From contig NZ_PYAU01000001.1 in assembly GCF_003014675.1 (NCBI RefSeq), positions 1,984,001-2,048,000 of the forward strand: DNA of 64,000 nt, given 5' to 3'. The notes under the pieces are model-generated. The model worked only from the letters and a program-made list of their open reading frames with translations, made no database searches and had not been told where the DNA came from. The translations under genes were made by a program, and so were the position numbers. Below are positions 25,408 to 32,411 of this stretch, piece by piece. Position 1 is the stretch's first letter; the number at the start of each line of letters is the position of its first letter. This DNA comes from Labedella gwakjiensis (lineage in GTDB: Bacteria; Actinomycetota; Actinomycetes; Actinomycetales; Microbacteriaceae).

Positions 25408-25949
25408 GCGCCGACGGCCGGCGGCCGCTTGCCGTGCACGAACCCGCGGGATACCCCTGTCCGTTCTGTGCCCTCCTTCGAGGCGAACCGATGACGGCCC
25501 CGCGACTCGAGGACGTCGTCGCCGAACGAGAACGCGCCGTTGCTTTCATCTCCCCGCGTTGGTGGGCGCGCAACACCGGTCATGTTCTCGTCGTGCCTCG
25601 TACTCACATCGAGAACCTCTACGACGTCTCATCATCGGATCTGCACGGAGTGATGGATCTCGTCCAGGAGGTCGCACGGGCCATGCGTGCGACCTACGGG
25701 TGTTCGGGCGTCTCGACACGGCAACACAACGAACCGGACGGCGGCCAGGACGTGTGGCATCTGCACGTCCACGTCTTCCCTCGCTACCCGGACGACCGGC
25801 TCTACGAAACGGAGCCGCTCGATGGTTTCGTGTCTGTGGAAGAGCGCGCGCCGTTCGTGCAACGGCTCCGATCTGCCTTGGACGGTGCCGGTGAGGCTCA
25901 TGGCTCGGCCCGCGGCCCTCTCCGCCCGCCCGTTACAGCGGCGGAGTGA
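25404..25949 (+). CDS. HIT-family hydrolase/transferase
   Basis: 181 residues. The N-terminal CPFCALLRGE is a zinc-binding-like or simply conserved start seen in many HIT proteins. The core runs through ARNTGHVLVVPRTHIENLYD to the catalytic triad WHLHVHVFPR. HIT enzymes hydrolyse or transfer nucleotidyl groups (AppA, ADP-sugars and others); the substrate is not evident. It is coupled to the kinase-like gene, which suggests a shared nucleotide-linked step. The 3' end overlaps the convergent amidase gene by 17 bp. Confidence 0.9.
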   Translation: MSADGRRPLAVHEPAGYPCPFCALLRGEPMTAPRLEDVVAERERAVAFISPRWWARNTGHVLVVPRTHIENLYDVSSSDLHGVMDLVQEVARAMRATYGCSGVSTRQHNEPDGGQDVWHLHVHVFPRYPDDRLYETEPLDGFVSVEERAPFVQRLRSALDGAGEAHGSARGPLRPPVTAAE

Positions 25950-27612
25950 GCGGCGGGGACGTGCGGCGGGCTCCCGTCGCCTCGAACGCGCGAGCGAGTG
26001 CGAGGAGCGCGGTGTCGTCGTAGGCGCGGCCCGCGAAGGTGAGGCCGACGGGCATGCCGATGTCGGCCATCGTGCCCAGCGGAACCGTCACCGTCGGGAT
26101 CCCGAGGTGTCGGATCGCGAGGTTGCCGTTCGCCACCCACACGCCGTTGCGCCACCCGAGGTCGGCCGAGGCGGGGTTCACATCCATGTCGGCCGGGCCC
26201 ACGTCGGCCATGGCCGGGAAGACGACGGCGTCGAGACCGAGTTCGTCCATCCACTCCTCGAGGTCGACCCGCCGCGTCTCCTCCAGACCCCGCAGGCCCT
26301 CCTCGAGATGGGGGATCTGGGTGGGGTCGTCCACGGGGTGCTCGCGCACCTGGCGCGGGTAGTCGGCGATGTCGTCGTCGAAGCCCTCCACGCGGTCGGG
26401 CAGTGCGCCCTCGGGGTGCGGGAAGATCCGCGAGCCGTCGACGCCGGCGAGCGACGGGAGGTTCGGGTCGCCGTTGGCGCGCAGGAAGTCGTCCCACGAC
26501 CACGCGGAGAGGTCGACGATCTCGCGGTGCAGGAACTCGGGGGAGACGAGCCCGCGCGTGAAAATGGTGGGGGCACCGGGCCGGTCGCCCTCATAGTTGG
26601 AGATGACGGGGAAATCGACGTCGACGACGGTTGCGCCGGCGGCCTCGAGGTCGGCCCTGGCGGCCTCCCAGAGGGCGATGACGGACGCGCGCGTCTCGAT
26701 GCGCTGCCCCGTCGAGCCGCCGATGCCGGGGGAGTCCGCGGTGCCGGCCTCCGGGTCCGCGTTGACGTACATGCGGGGGATGCCGAACCGCTTGCCGGCG
26801 AGCGACCCCTCGAGGCTCGCGTACGAGGCGGGGCGCACCTCGGACACCGTGGGCAGCGCGACCCACGGCTGCACCCGCCAGAAGTCGCCCCGCGACTCCG
26901 TGTCCTCGGCGACGATGACGTCGAGCACCGCGAGGAGATCGTCCATCGTGCGGGTGTGGGGCACGACCACGTCCATCGTGGGCACGAGCGGCCAGTTGCC
27001 GCGCACGGAGATGATGCCGCGCGACGGCGTGTAGGCGCAGAGCGCGTTGCAGGAGGCGGGCGCGCGACCGCTCGACCACGTCTCCTCGCCGAGCCCGAAC
27101 GCGGCGAAGCTCGCGGCAGTCGCCGTTCCCGATCCGTTCGACGAACCGGAGCAGAAGGCCGCCGTGAGGAAGTCAGCGTTGTACGGGCTCTCCGCCCGGC
27201 CGTAGACGCCGCGCTGCATCCCCCCGTTCGCCATCGGGGGCATGTTCGTGAGCCCGAGGCAGATGGCTCCCGCGCCGCGGAGGCGCTCGATCGTGAACGC
27301 GTCGTGCTGCGCCACGAGCTCGGCGAACGCCGGGCTGCCCGCCGCTGCCGTGAGTCCACGCACCAGGTAACTGTCCTTGGCGGTGTACGGGATGCCGTCG
27401 AGGGGACCGAGGGGTGCTCCGTCGGCCCGCCGGGCGTCGGACGCGGTGGCCTCCGCGACGGCGTCGGGATTGCGGACGACGACCGCGTTCAGCTCGCCGT
27501 CGAACGTGTCGATGCGGCGCAGGTACGCCTCGACGATCTCGACGGCGGTCGTGCGACCGTCGTCGAGTGCAGAACGGAGATCGGCGATCGACGCCTCGTG
27601 CACCTCGATCAT
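25933..27612 (-). CDS. Amidase-signature family enzyme
   Basis: 559 residues. The catalytic Ser-cisSer-Lys set is visible: Lys in GIPYTAKDSYLVRG, the signature CSGSSNGSGTATAASFAAFG, and the nucleophile Ser within EETWSSGRAPAS. In most relatives that last stretch reads DTGGSIRIPA, so the loop is divergent, though the Ser position is kept. Hydrolyses an amide or carbamate of unknown nature. It is divergent from a PadR operon with three tandem repeats between them, so PadR may also control it. Confidence 0.9.
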   Translation of the reverse strand: MIEVHEASIADLRSALDDGRTTAVEIVEAYLRRIDTFDGELNAVVVRNPDAVAEATASDARRADGAPLGPLDGIPYTAKDSYLVRGLTAAAGSPAFAELVAQHDAFTIERLRGAGAICLGLTNMPPMANGGMQRGVYGRAESPYNADFLTAAFCSGSSNGSGTATAASFAAFGLGEETWSSGRAPASCNALCAYTPSRGIISVRGNWPLVPTMDVVVPHTRTMDDLLAVLDVIVAEDTESRGDFWRVQPWVALPTVSEVRPASYASLEGSLAGKRFGIPRMYVNADPEAGTADSPGIGGSTGQRIETRASVIALWEAARADLEAAGATVVDVDFPVISNYEGDRPGAPTIFTRGLVSPEFLHREIVDLSAWSWDDFLRANGDPNLPSLAGVDGSRIFPHPEGALPDRVEGFDDDIADYPRQVREHPVDDPTQIPHLEEGLRGLEETRRVDLEEWMDELGLDAVVFPAMADVGPADMDVNPASADLGWRNGVWVANGNLAIRHLGIPTVTVPLGTMADIGMPVGLTFAGRAYDDTALLALARAFEATGARRTSPPLTPPL

Positions 27613-27710
27613 CGGGCGCTCCGACCACGCGTCGAGGAGTGGCGGGCTGATGAGGTGTGGGCGGGTCCGGTCTGCACATCGCGAGAATATCGCGACGACC
27701 GAATCGAGTG

Positions 27711-27779
27711 CGGTACTCGGTGTTGCTATCTACCGGTACTCAGTGTTACTTTGTACCGGTAGTCAGTGACACCGAGTAG
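27711..27779. repeat. Three tandem 23-bp repeats in the padR/amidase promoter region
   Basis: Units start at 27711, 27734 and 27757. Each begins CGGTA(C/G)TC(G/A)GTG. Units 1 and 2 agree at 19 of 23 positions, units 2 and 3 at 16. An inverted pair, CTACCGGTAC (27730) and GTACCGGTAG (27753), spans the unit borders, and ACTCGGTGT (27715) is mirrored by ACACCGAGT (27769). This is a probable multi-site operator for the adjacent PadR regulator. Confidence 0.75.
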
Positions 27780-27793
27780 ATAGAGGCGGATCG

Positions 27794-28126
27794 ATGGCCA
27801 ACCAGATGACGGAGATGCTCAAGGGCACCCTCGAGGGCATCGTGCTCGCGATCGTGGCCGCGCGCCCCGCCTACGGGTACGAGATCACGGTGCGGCTGCG
27901 CGAGCAGCTCGGCTTCGCCGACATCGCGGAGGGCACCGTCTACGCGCTGCTCGTGCGCATCGAGCAGCGCGGCTTCGTGGACGTGGAGAAGGTCCCCTCC
28001 GAGAAGGGGCCGCCCCGCAAGGTCTACTCGCTCAACAGTGCCGGGCGCGACCAGCTCGGAGAGTTCTGGAGGACATGGAGCTTCCTCGCCGAACGTATCG
28101 AACAGCTCCACCAGGGAGAGAACTGA
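27794..28126 (+). CDS. PadR-family transcriptional regulator
   Basis: 110 residues, the length of the short PadR class. LKGTLEGIVLAIVAARPAYGYE, GTVYALLVRIEQRGFVDVEK and RKVYSLNSAGRDQL make up the winged helix. It opens an operon with a DUF1048 protein and an ABC exporter, a common arrangement for drug or peptide export controlled by PadR. The tandem repeats upstream are the likely operator. The next gene starts 2 bp after the stop. Confidence 0.92.
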   Translation: MANQMTEMLKGTLEGIVLAIVAARPAYGYEITVRLREQLGFADIAEGTVYALLVRIEQRGFVDVEKVPSEKGPPRKVYSLNSAGRDQLGEFWRTWSFLAERIEQLHQGEN

Positions 28127-28128
28127 TC

Positions 28129-28494
28129 ATGGCCAAGTGGATCGAGCTCGTCACCGGATCGCTCGAGCAGAAGAAGCAGTACCGGCAGCACAAGGCGCGG
28201 ATGGAGGCGCTCGCCGAGCCGTACCGCGGCGCCGCGAAGGCGCTCGACCGCTACCTCATGTACTACGCGGGCGTCACCGACGGGGACACCCTCGTCACGA
28301 TGATGGGCGACGCCGTCGACCTCTGGGAACGCGCGGCCGTGGACGGAACCCCCGTGCGCGCCATCGTCGGCGACGACCCCGTGGCCTTCGCCGAGGACTT
28401 CGCGCGCGCGTACAGCGGCACTCAATGGATCGACAAGGAGCGCGCCCGCCTCGTCGCGGCGATCGAGGATGCGGAGCGGGGCGAGACGCGATGA
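28129..28494 (+). CDS. DUF1048-family protein
   Basis: 121 residues. KWIELVTGSLEQKKQYRQHKARM at the N-terminus and LDRYLMYYAGVTDGDTLVTM are typical of DUF1048 proteins, which are small helical proteins nearly always found beside PadR regulators. The biochemical role is not established. The start ATG follows GGGAGAGAAC. The stop overlaps the ATPase start (ATGA). Confidence 0.88.
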   Translation: MAKWIELVTGSLEQKKQYRQHKARMEALAEPYRGAAKALDRYLMYYAGVTDGDTLVTMMGDAVDLWERAAVDGTPVRAIVGDDPVAFAEDFARAYSGTQWIDKERARLVAAIEDAERGETR

Positions 28495-29294
28495 TCGCCG
28501 AGCCCGCGATCCGCGTGGCGGGTCTGCGGAAGTCGTACGGCGACCAGGAGGTGCTGCGCGGCGTCGACATCGAGGTCGCGCGGGGCAGCATCGTCGCCCT
28601 CCTCGGGTCGAACGGCGCGGGGAAGACGACCGTCGTGCGGATCCTCTCCACTCTGCTCGCCCACGACGGCGGCTCCGCCTCCGTGAACGGTTTCGACACG
28701 GCGACGCAGCCGCGCGACGTGCGTGAATCCATCAGCCTCACCGGGCAGTTCGCAGCCGTCGACGAGATCCTGAGCGGCCGGGAGAACCTCGTGCTCGTCG
28801 CCCGCCTGCGCCACCTGAAGAACCCGGGAGCGATCGCGGACGAGCTGCTGGTGCGGTTCTCGCTCACCGACGCCGGGCGTCGACGAGCCGGTACCTACTC
28901 CGGCGGCATGCGACGGCGGCTCGACATCGCGATGAGCCTCATCGGGAACCCGAGCGTCGTGTTCCTCGACGAGCCGACCACCGGACTCGATCCGCAGGCG
29001 CGCATCGAGGTGTGGAACACGGTGCGCTCGCTCGCCGCCGCTGGCACGACGGTGCTGCTCACCACGCAGTATCTGGAGGAGGCCGAGCATCTCGCGGACC
29101 GCATCGCGATCCTGCACGAGGGTCGGATCATCCAGAACGGGACGCTCGCCGAACTGAAACGCCTCCTTCCGCCCGCGCGGACGGAGTACGTGGAGAAGCA
29201 GCCGACCCTCGAGGAGGTCTTCCTTGCGATCACGGGCGCCACGGCCTCGGACGACCGTCGCGCTCACGACACGACAGACGGGACGGAACGATGA
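28491..29294 (+). CDS. ABC exporter ATP-binding protein (drug-resistance type)
   Basis: 267 residues. Walker A is LLGSNGAGKTTVVRIL, the signature YSGGMRRRLDIAMSL, and Walker B VVFLDEPTTGLD; LTGQFAAVDEILSGRENL is the DrrA-type Q-loop region. The C-terminal extension ends in TLEEVFLAITG, as in DrrA proteins. It works with the permease that follows, which overlaps it by 4 bp. Substrate unknown; drug or self-made metabolite efflux is the usual role. Confidence 0.94.
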   Translation: MIAEPAIRVAGLRKSYGDQEVLRGVDIEVARGSIVALLGSNGAGKTTVVRILSTLLAHDGGSASVNGFDTATQPRDVRESISLTGQFAAVDEILSGRENLVLVARLRHLKNPGAIADELLVRFSLTDAGRRRAGTYSGGMRRRLDIAMSLIGNPSVVFLDEPTTGLDPQARIEVWNTVRSLAAAGTTVLLTTQYLEEAEHLADRIAILHEGRIIQNGTLAELKRLLPPARTEYVEKQPTLEEVFLAITGATASDDRRAHDTTDGTER

Positions 29295-30055
29295 CCACCA
29301 GCAACGTCCTCGGCGACTCCGCGATTCTCACGGGGCGCTCGCTGCGCCACATCCTGCGCAGCCCGGACACGATCGTCACCACCGCGGTCACGCCCGTCGC
29401 GCTCATGCTGCTGTTCGTCTTCGTGCTCGGCGGCGCGATCGACGCCGGGAGCGGCTCGTACATCGACTACATGCTGCCCGGCATCCTGCTCATCACGATC
29501 GCCTCGGGCATCGCGTACACGTCGTACCGGTTGTTCCTTGACCTGCAGAGCGGCATCTTCGAACGATTCCAGTCGATGCCGATCGCTCGCTCGAGCGCGC
29601 TGTGGGCGCACGTGGTCACGTCGCTCGTCGCGAACACGATCTCGATGGTCGTCGTCGTGGGGGTCGCACTGCTGCTCGGGTTCCGCACCGGGGCGAGCGT
29701 GTTCGGCTGGCTCGCCGTCGCGGGCATCCTTCTGCTGTTCACTCTCGCGCTCACGTGGGTCGCGGTGATCGCGGGGCTGTCGGCATCGTCGGTCGACGGG
29801 GCGAGCGCGTTCTCCTACCCGCTCATCTTCCTGCCGTTCATCAGCTCGGCATTCGTTCCCACCGACACGATGCCCGGGCCGGTGCGCTGGTTCGCCGAGT
29901 ACCAGCCGGTCACGTCCATCGTCAACGCGATCCGCGACATCTTCGCGGGGCGACCGGTGGGCACGGACCTCTGGGTCGCCCTCGCATGGTGCGTCGCGAT
30001 CCTGGTGGTCGCGTTGGTCGCGGCGATGGCGCTCTACCGCCGGAAGGCGCGCTAG
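29291..30055 (+). CDS. ABC exporter permease (ABC-2/DrrB type)
   Basis: 254 residues with six membrane helices. The N-terminus SLRHILRSPDTIVTTAVTPV and the sequence DYMLPGILLITIASG, plus FERFQSMPIARSS in the coupling loop, are typical of ABC-2 permeases. It is the last gene of the padR operon. Its TAG stop overlaps the stop of the convergent VIT gene in the shared bases CTAG. Confidence 0.93.
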   Translation: MTTSNVLGDSAILTGRSLRHILRSPDTIVTTAVTPVALMLLFVFVLGGAIDAGSGSYIDYMLPGILLITIASGIAYTSYRLFLDLQSGIFERFQSMPIARSSALWAHVVTSLVANTISMVVVVGVALLLGFRTGASVFGWLAVAGILLLFTLALTWVAVIAGLSASSVDGASAFSYPLIFLPFISSAFVPTDTMPGPVRWFAEYQPVTSIVNAIRDIFAGRPVGTDLWVALAWCVAILVVALVAAMALYRRKAR

Positions 30056-31197
30056 CCCACCGAGGTGCCGAAGAGCAGCCCGAGCACGTAGGTGACGGCG
30101 GCCGCGCCGAAGCCGATCGCGAGCTGGCGCAGCGCGCGGGCGAGCGGCGAGGCGCCCGAGAGGATGCCGACCGACGCGCCCGTGAGCAGCAGCGCGAGAC
30201 CCACGAGACCCGCGGCGACAGCGATTGCGCCGAGTCCGGAGAGGCCGAACAGGTACGGGATCACGGGGATGATCGCGCCGGCGGCGAAGAGGAAGAAGCT
30301 CGTGATGGCCGCGCTCCACGCCGTGCCGATGGACTCGTGCGCGTCCGCGTCGGCGAGTTCGGCGTCGTGGCCGATCGCCATTGCGCCCGTTGGCGGGCCA
30401 TCGGCGCTGTGGGCGATCGAGGCGAGCACCTCGCGGGCGTGAGCGGTCGCCTCCTCCTCGCTCATGCCGCGGGCGCGGTAGACGAGGGCGAGCTCGTTCG
30501 CCTCCACATCGAGGTGGGGGAGAGCGGTGCGGGCGCTGGGGTCGGGGGTCGACGCCTCGAGCAGCTCGCGCTGCGACCGCACCGACACGTACTCGCCGGC
30601 GCCCATCGAGAGGGCCCCGGCAAGCAGCCCGGCGATGCCCGATGCGAGCACGACGGAGTTGGCGACGCCCGTCGCACTCATCCCCACCACGAGGGCGAGG
30701 TTCGAGACGAGGCCGTCGTTCATCCCGAACACGGCGGCGCGGAAGCTGCCGGAGAGACGGGAGCGACCGCGCTCGGCGAGGCCGCGCACGACCTCGCCGT
30801 GGATGCGCTCGTCGGCGGCCATCGCGGGCGACGCGTCCACGTCGGCCTCGTAGGGCGAGCGCGCCTCCGCCCGCTGCATGAGGGCGAGCACGAAGACGGA
30901 GCCGTACCGACGGGCGAAGAACGTGAGCAGTCGAGTGCGCAGATCCGTGGGGAGGGGGCGCCCGACGCGCTCGCCGAGGAGGTCGATCCAGTGCTGCTGG
31001 TGGCGTTCCTCCGCCTCGACGAGGCCGTTGAGGATCTGCTGCTCCTCGCCGGAGCGACGTGAGGCGAGGTCGCGGTAGACGGCGGCCTCTGCGCGTTCGT
31101 CCGCGAGATAGCGGCGCCAGCGGCGGACCTGGGCCTTGCTGGGGGAGACGGCGGCACCGTGGGCGTCGACCTGCGTGGGGGTGGGGATTCCGGTCAC
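30052..31197 (-). CDS. Ferritin-like/VIT fusion metal exporter (MbfA-like)
   Basis: 381 residues from the GTG at 31197, preceded by GGAAGAA. Residues ~10-150 form a rubrerythrin-like domain with YLADERAEAAVYRDLASRRS, EAEERHQQHWIDLLG and DERIHGEVVRGL, which supply the Glu and His ligands of a metal site. Residues ~155-381 are a VIT/CCC1 transporter with FRAAVFGMNDGLVSNLALVVG and five membrane helices. Bacterial relatives (MbfA) export iron; yeast and plant VITs also move manganese. The manganese riboswitch just upstream argues for manganese efflux here. Confidence 0.92.
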   Translation of the reverse strand: MTGIPTPTQVDAHGAAVSPSKAQVRRWRRYLADERAEAAVYRDLASRRSGEEQQILNGLVEAEERHQQHWIDLLGERVGRPLPTDLRTRLLTFFARRYGSVFVLALMQRAEARSPYEADVDASPAMAADERIHGEVVRGLAERGRSRLSGSFRAAVFGMNDGLVSNLALVVGMSATGVANSVVLASGIAGLLAGALSMGAGEYVSVRSQRELLEASTPDPSARTALPHLDVEANELALVYRARGMSEEEATAHAREVLASIAHSADGPPTGAMAIGHDAELADADAHESIGTAWSAAITSFFLFAAGAIIPVIPYLFGLSGLGAIAVAAGLVGLALLLTGASVGILSGASPLARALRQLAIGFGAAAVTYVLGLLFGTSVG

Positions 31198-31257
31198 GGG
31201 AGTTCTTCCGGTCGGGCGACCGGCAATCACGAGGGAGGACCGGCCACGGGTGGATGT

Positions 31258-31412
31258 GTGGCCGAAGGTCTCGCTCGCCCGGTGACCGGGTGGGCTGCCG
31301 GGTGCCGGTCGTCGTGACCGGCTCCAGTATGTCGACAGACCCGCTGCGACCCGCCGTTCCGATCCGGCTGAGCCGGTGTGTCGTGGCGGACGCTCGGAGC
31401 TACTCCCCTTCG
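31258..31412 (-). ncRNA. yybP-ykoY (manganese) riboswitch
   Basis: On the minus strand the leader contains AAGGGGAGTAGCTC (31412-31397) and, about 130 nt on, GCGAGACCTTCGGCC (31274-31260). These are the 5' and 3' conserved elements of the yybP-ykoY class, which read roughly GGGGAGUAG and GCAAGACCUUUGCC. Between them lie GC-rich stems including GGCTCAGCCGG and GAGCCGGTC...GACCGGC. A TATAGT -10 box (31426-31421) places the RNA start about 10 nt before the element. It ends about 60 nt before the VIT gene, whose expression should rise with Mn2+. Confidence 0.85.
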
Positions 31413-31420
31413 CTCCGTCC

Positions 31421-31426
31421 ACTATA
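31421..31426 (-). promoter_or_regulatory. -10 element of the riboswitch transcript
   Basis: TATAGT on the minus strand, the best -10 match in this intergenic region, 9-12 nt before the conserved 5' riboswitch block. Confidence 0.55.
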
Positions 31427-31440
31427 CCGACCGCGGTGCC

Positions 31441-31926
31441 TCACGGACGGTTCGCTGCGGCGGTGACCGTGTGGAGTGTGCTGCGGAGAGCGGTCAGCTG
31501 GGCCGGGTCCATGCCGAGGGATGCGGCGACGCGCTGAGGGATCGACTCGGCCTGCGCGCGGAGGGCGCGGCCCTCCGTGGTGAGCTCGATCACGAGCACG
31601 CGCTCATCCGTCGTCGAGCGACGGCGGGCCACGAGACCCGCGGCCTCGAGGCGCTTGAGGAGGGGGGAGAGCGTCGCCGGTTCGAGCGCGAGGGTCGCTG
31701 CGAGGTCGCCGACCGAGCGGCCGTCCTCGCTCCACAGCGCGAGCATGACGAGGTACTGCGGGTGCGTGAGCCCGAGCGGTTCGAGCACGGGACGATACAG
31801 CGAGAGGACGCTGCGCGACGCGACCACGAGGGCGAAGCACACCTGGTTCTCGAGGGCCAGGAGGTCGATCTCCTCGGGGGCGTCGCTCTCGGTGGCCGCG
31901 GGTACGGAAGTGGGAGTCGTCGTCAT
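31441..31926 (-). CDS. ohrR: OhrR-type MarR-family peroxide regulator
   Basis: 161 residues. LENQVCFALVVASRSVLSLY carries the single N-terminal Cys at the position of the reactive cysteine of OhrR, and LEPLGLTHPQYLVMLALW has the matching His/Tyr environment. The winged helix is SVGDLAATLALEPATLSPLL then RRRSTTDERVLVIELTTEG. OhrR repressors sense organic hydroperoxides and release DNA when the Cys is oxidised. No ohr peroxidase gene is adjacent. The divergent neighbour is a small zinc-ribbon protein, with a palindromic operator between. Confidence 0.85.
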   Translation of the reverse strand: MTTTPTSVPAATESDAPEEIDLLALENQVCFALVVASRSVLSLYRPVLEPLGLTHPQYLVMLALWSEDGRSVGDLAATLALEPATLSPLLKRLEAAGLVARRRSTTDERVLVIELTTEGRALRAQAESIPQRVAASLGMDPAQLTALRSTLHTVTAAANRP

Positions 31927-31943
31927 GTCCCCATCGTATCAAA

Positions 31944-31959
31944 TTAGTGAGTACACTAA
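31944..31959. promoter_or_regulatory. Operator between ohrR-like gene and zinc-ribbon gene
   Basis: TTAGTG-AGTA-CACTAA: perfect 6-bp arms with a 4-nt spacer. It lies 18 bp from the regulator start and 6 bp from the ATG of the divergent gene, so one dimer could repress both. Confidence 0.75.
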
Positions 31960-31964
31960 CGGTT

Positions 31965-32216
31965 ATGGCACGAAACACTGGAGGCGCAGAGCGACAGCCC
32001 CGACCGCGTATTCGCGAGGTGGGCTTCACCAATTGGTTGAACGCGACGCTCTTCCCCTGGATCGGGCCTCCACCCGTCGGTCCGTATGACGAGGAGCCGT
32101 TGCCACCGAGCTCGGCCTCGGCGTGCCCGGTCTGTGGTGCGCCGATGTCGGAGCATGTCGTGGACCGTTCCGGCCCGCGCACGATGCTCCACTGTCCGCG
32201 CGCCGCTGCATCGTAG
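31965..32216 (+). CDS. Small zinc-ribbon-like protein, unknown
   Basis: 83 residues. EVGFTNWLNATLFPWIGPPP is followed by a Pro-rich stretch with ACPVCGAPMSEHVVDRSGPR and a late Cys (LHCP). CPVCG plus a His and the late Cys could bind one zinc. No family recognised. It is divergent from the OhrR-like gene, and the operator ends 6 bp before its ATG, so it is likely part of the peroxide response. No ribosome binding site is visible; it may be leaderless. Confidence 0.65.
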   Translation: MARNTGGAERQPRPRIREVGFTNWLNATLFPWIGPPPVGPYDEEPLPPSSASACPVCGAPMSEHVVDRSGPRTMLHCPRAAAS

Positions 32217-32325
32217 GATCGACGACGGCCACCGAGGAGTGGCGGGCTGCGAACCGTTCGGGTCGGTGCCGCGCCCGCCGCTCCTCGGTGGTCCCGGTCT
32301 CCCCGCCAGGCGCCCCCACCACATG

Positions 32326-32379
32326 CAGCTTTTGAGCGTGTTTCCGCCGTTGTATCGGTGGAAACACGCTCAAAAGCTG
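32326..32379. repeat. 54-bp near-perfect palindrome between convergent genes
   Basis: The arms 32326-32349 and 32356-32379 pair over 24 bp with one G-T mismatch around the 6-nt loop TTGTAT. The arm starts CAGCTTTTGAGCGTGTTTCC, far richer in A and T than the surroundings. No T-tract follows. It may terminate both the zinc-ribbon gene and katA, or be a dispersed palindromic repeat. Confidence 0.8.
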
Positions 32380-32411
32380 TATTCGGGCGGTCGGGAGAGG
32401 AGGCGGTGGGG

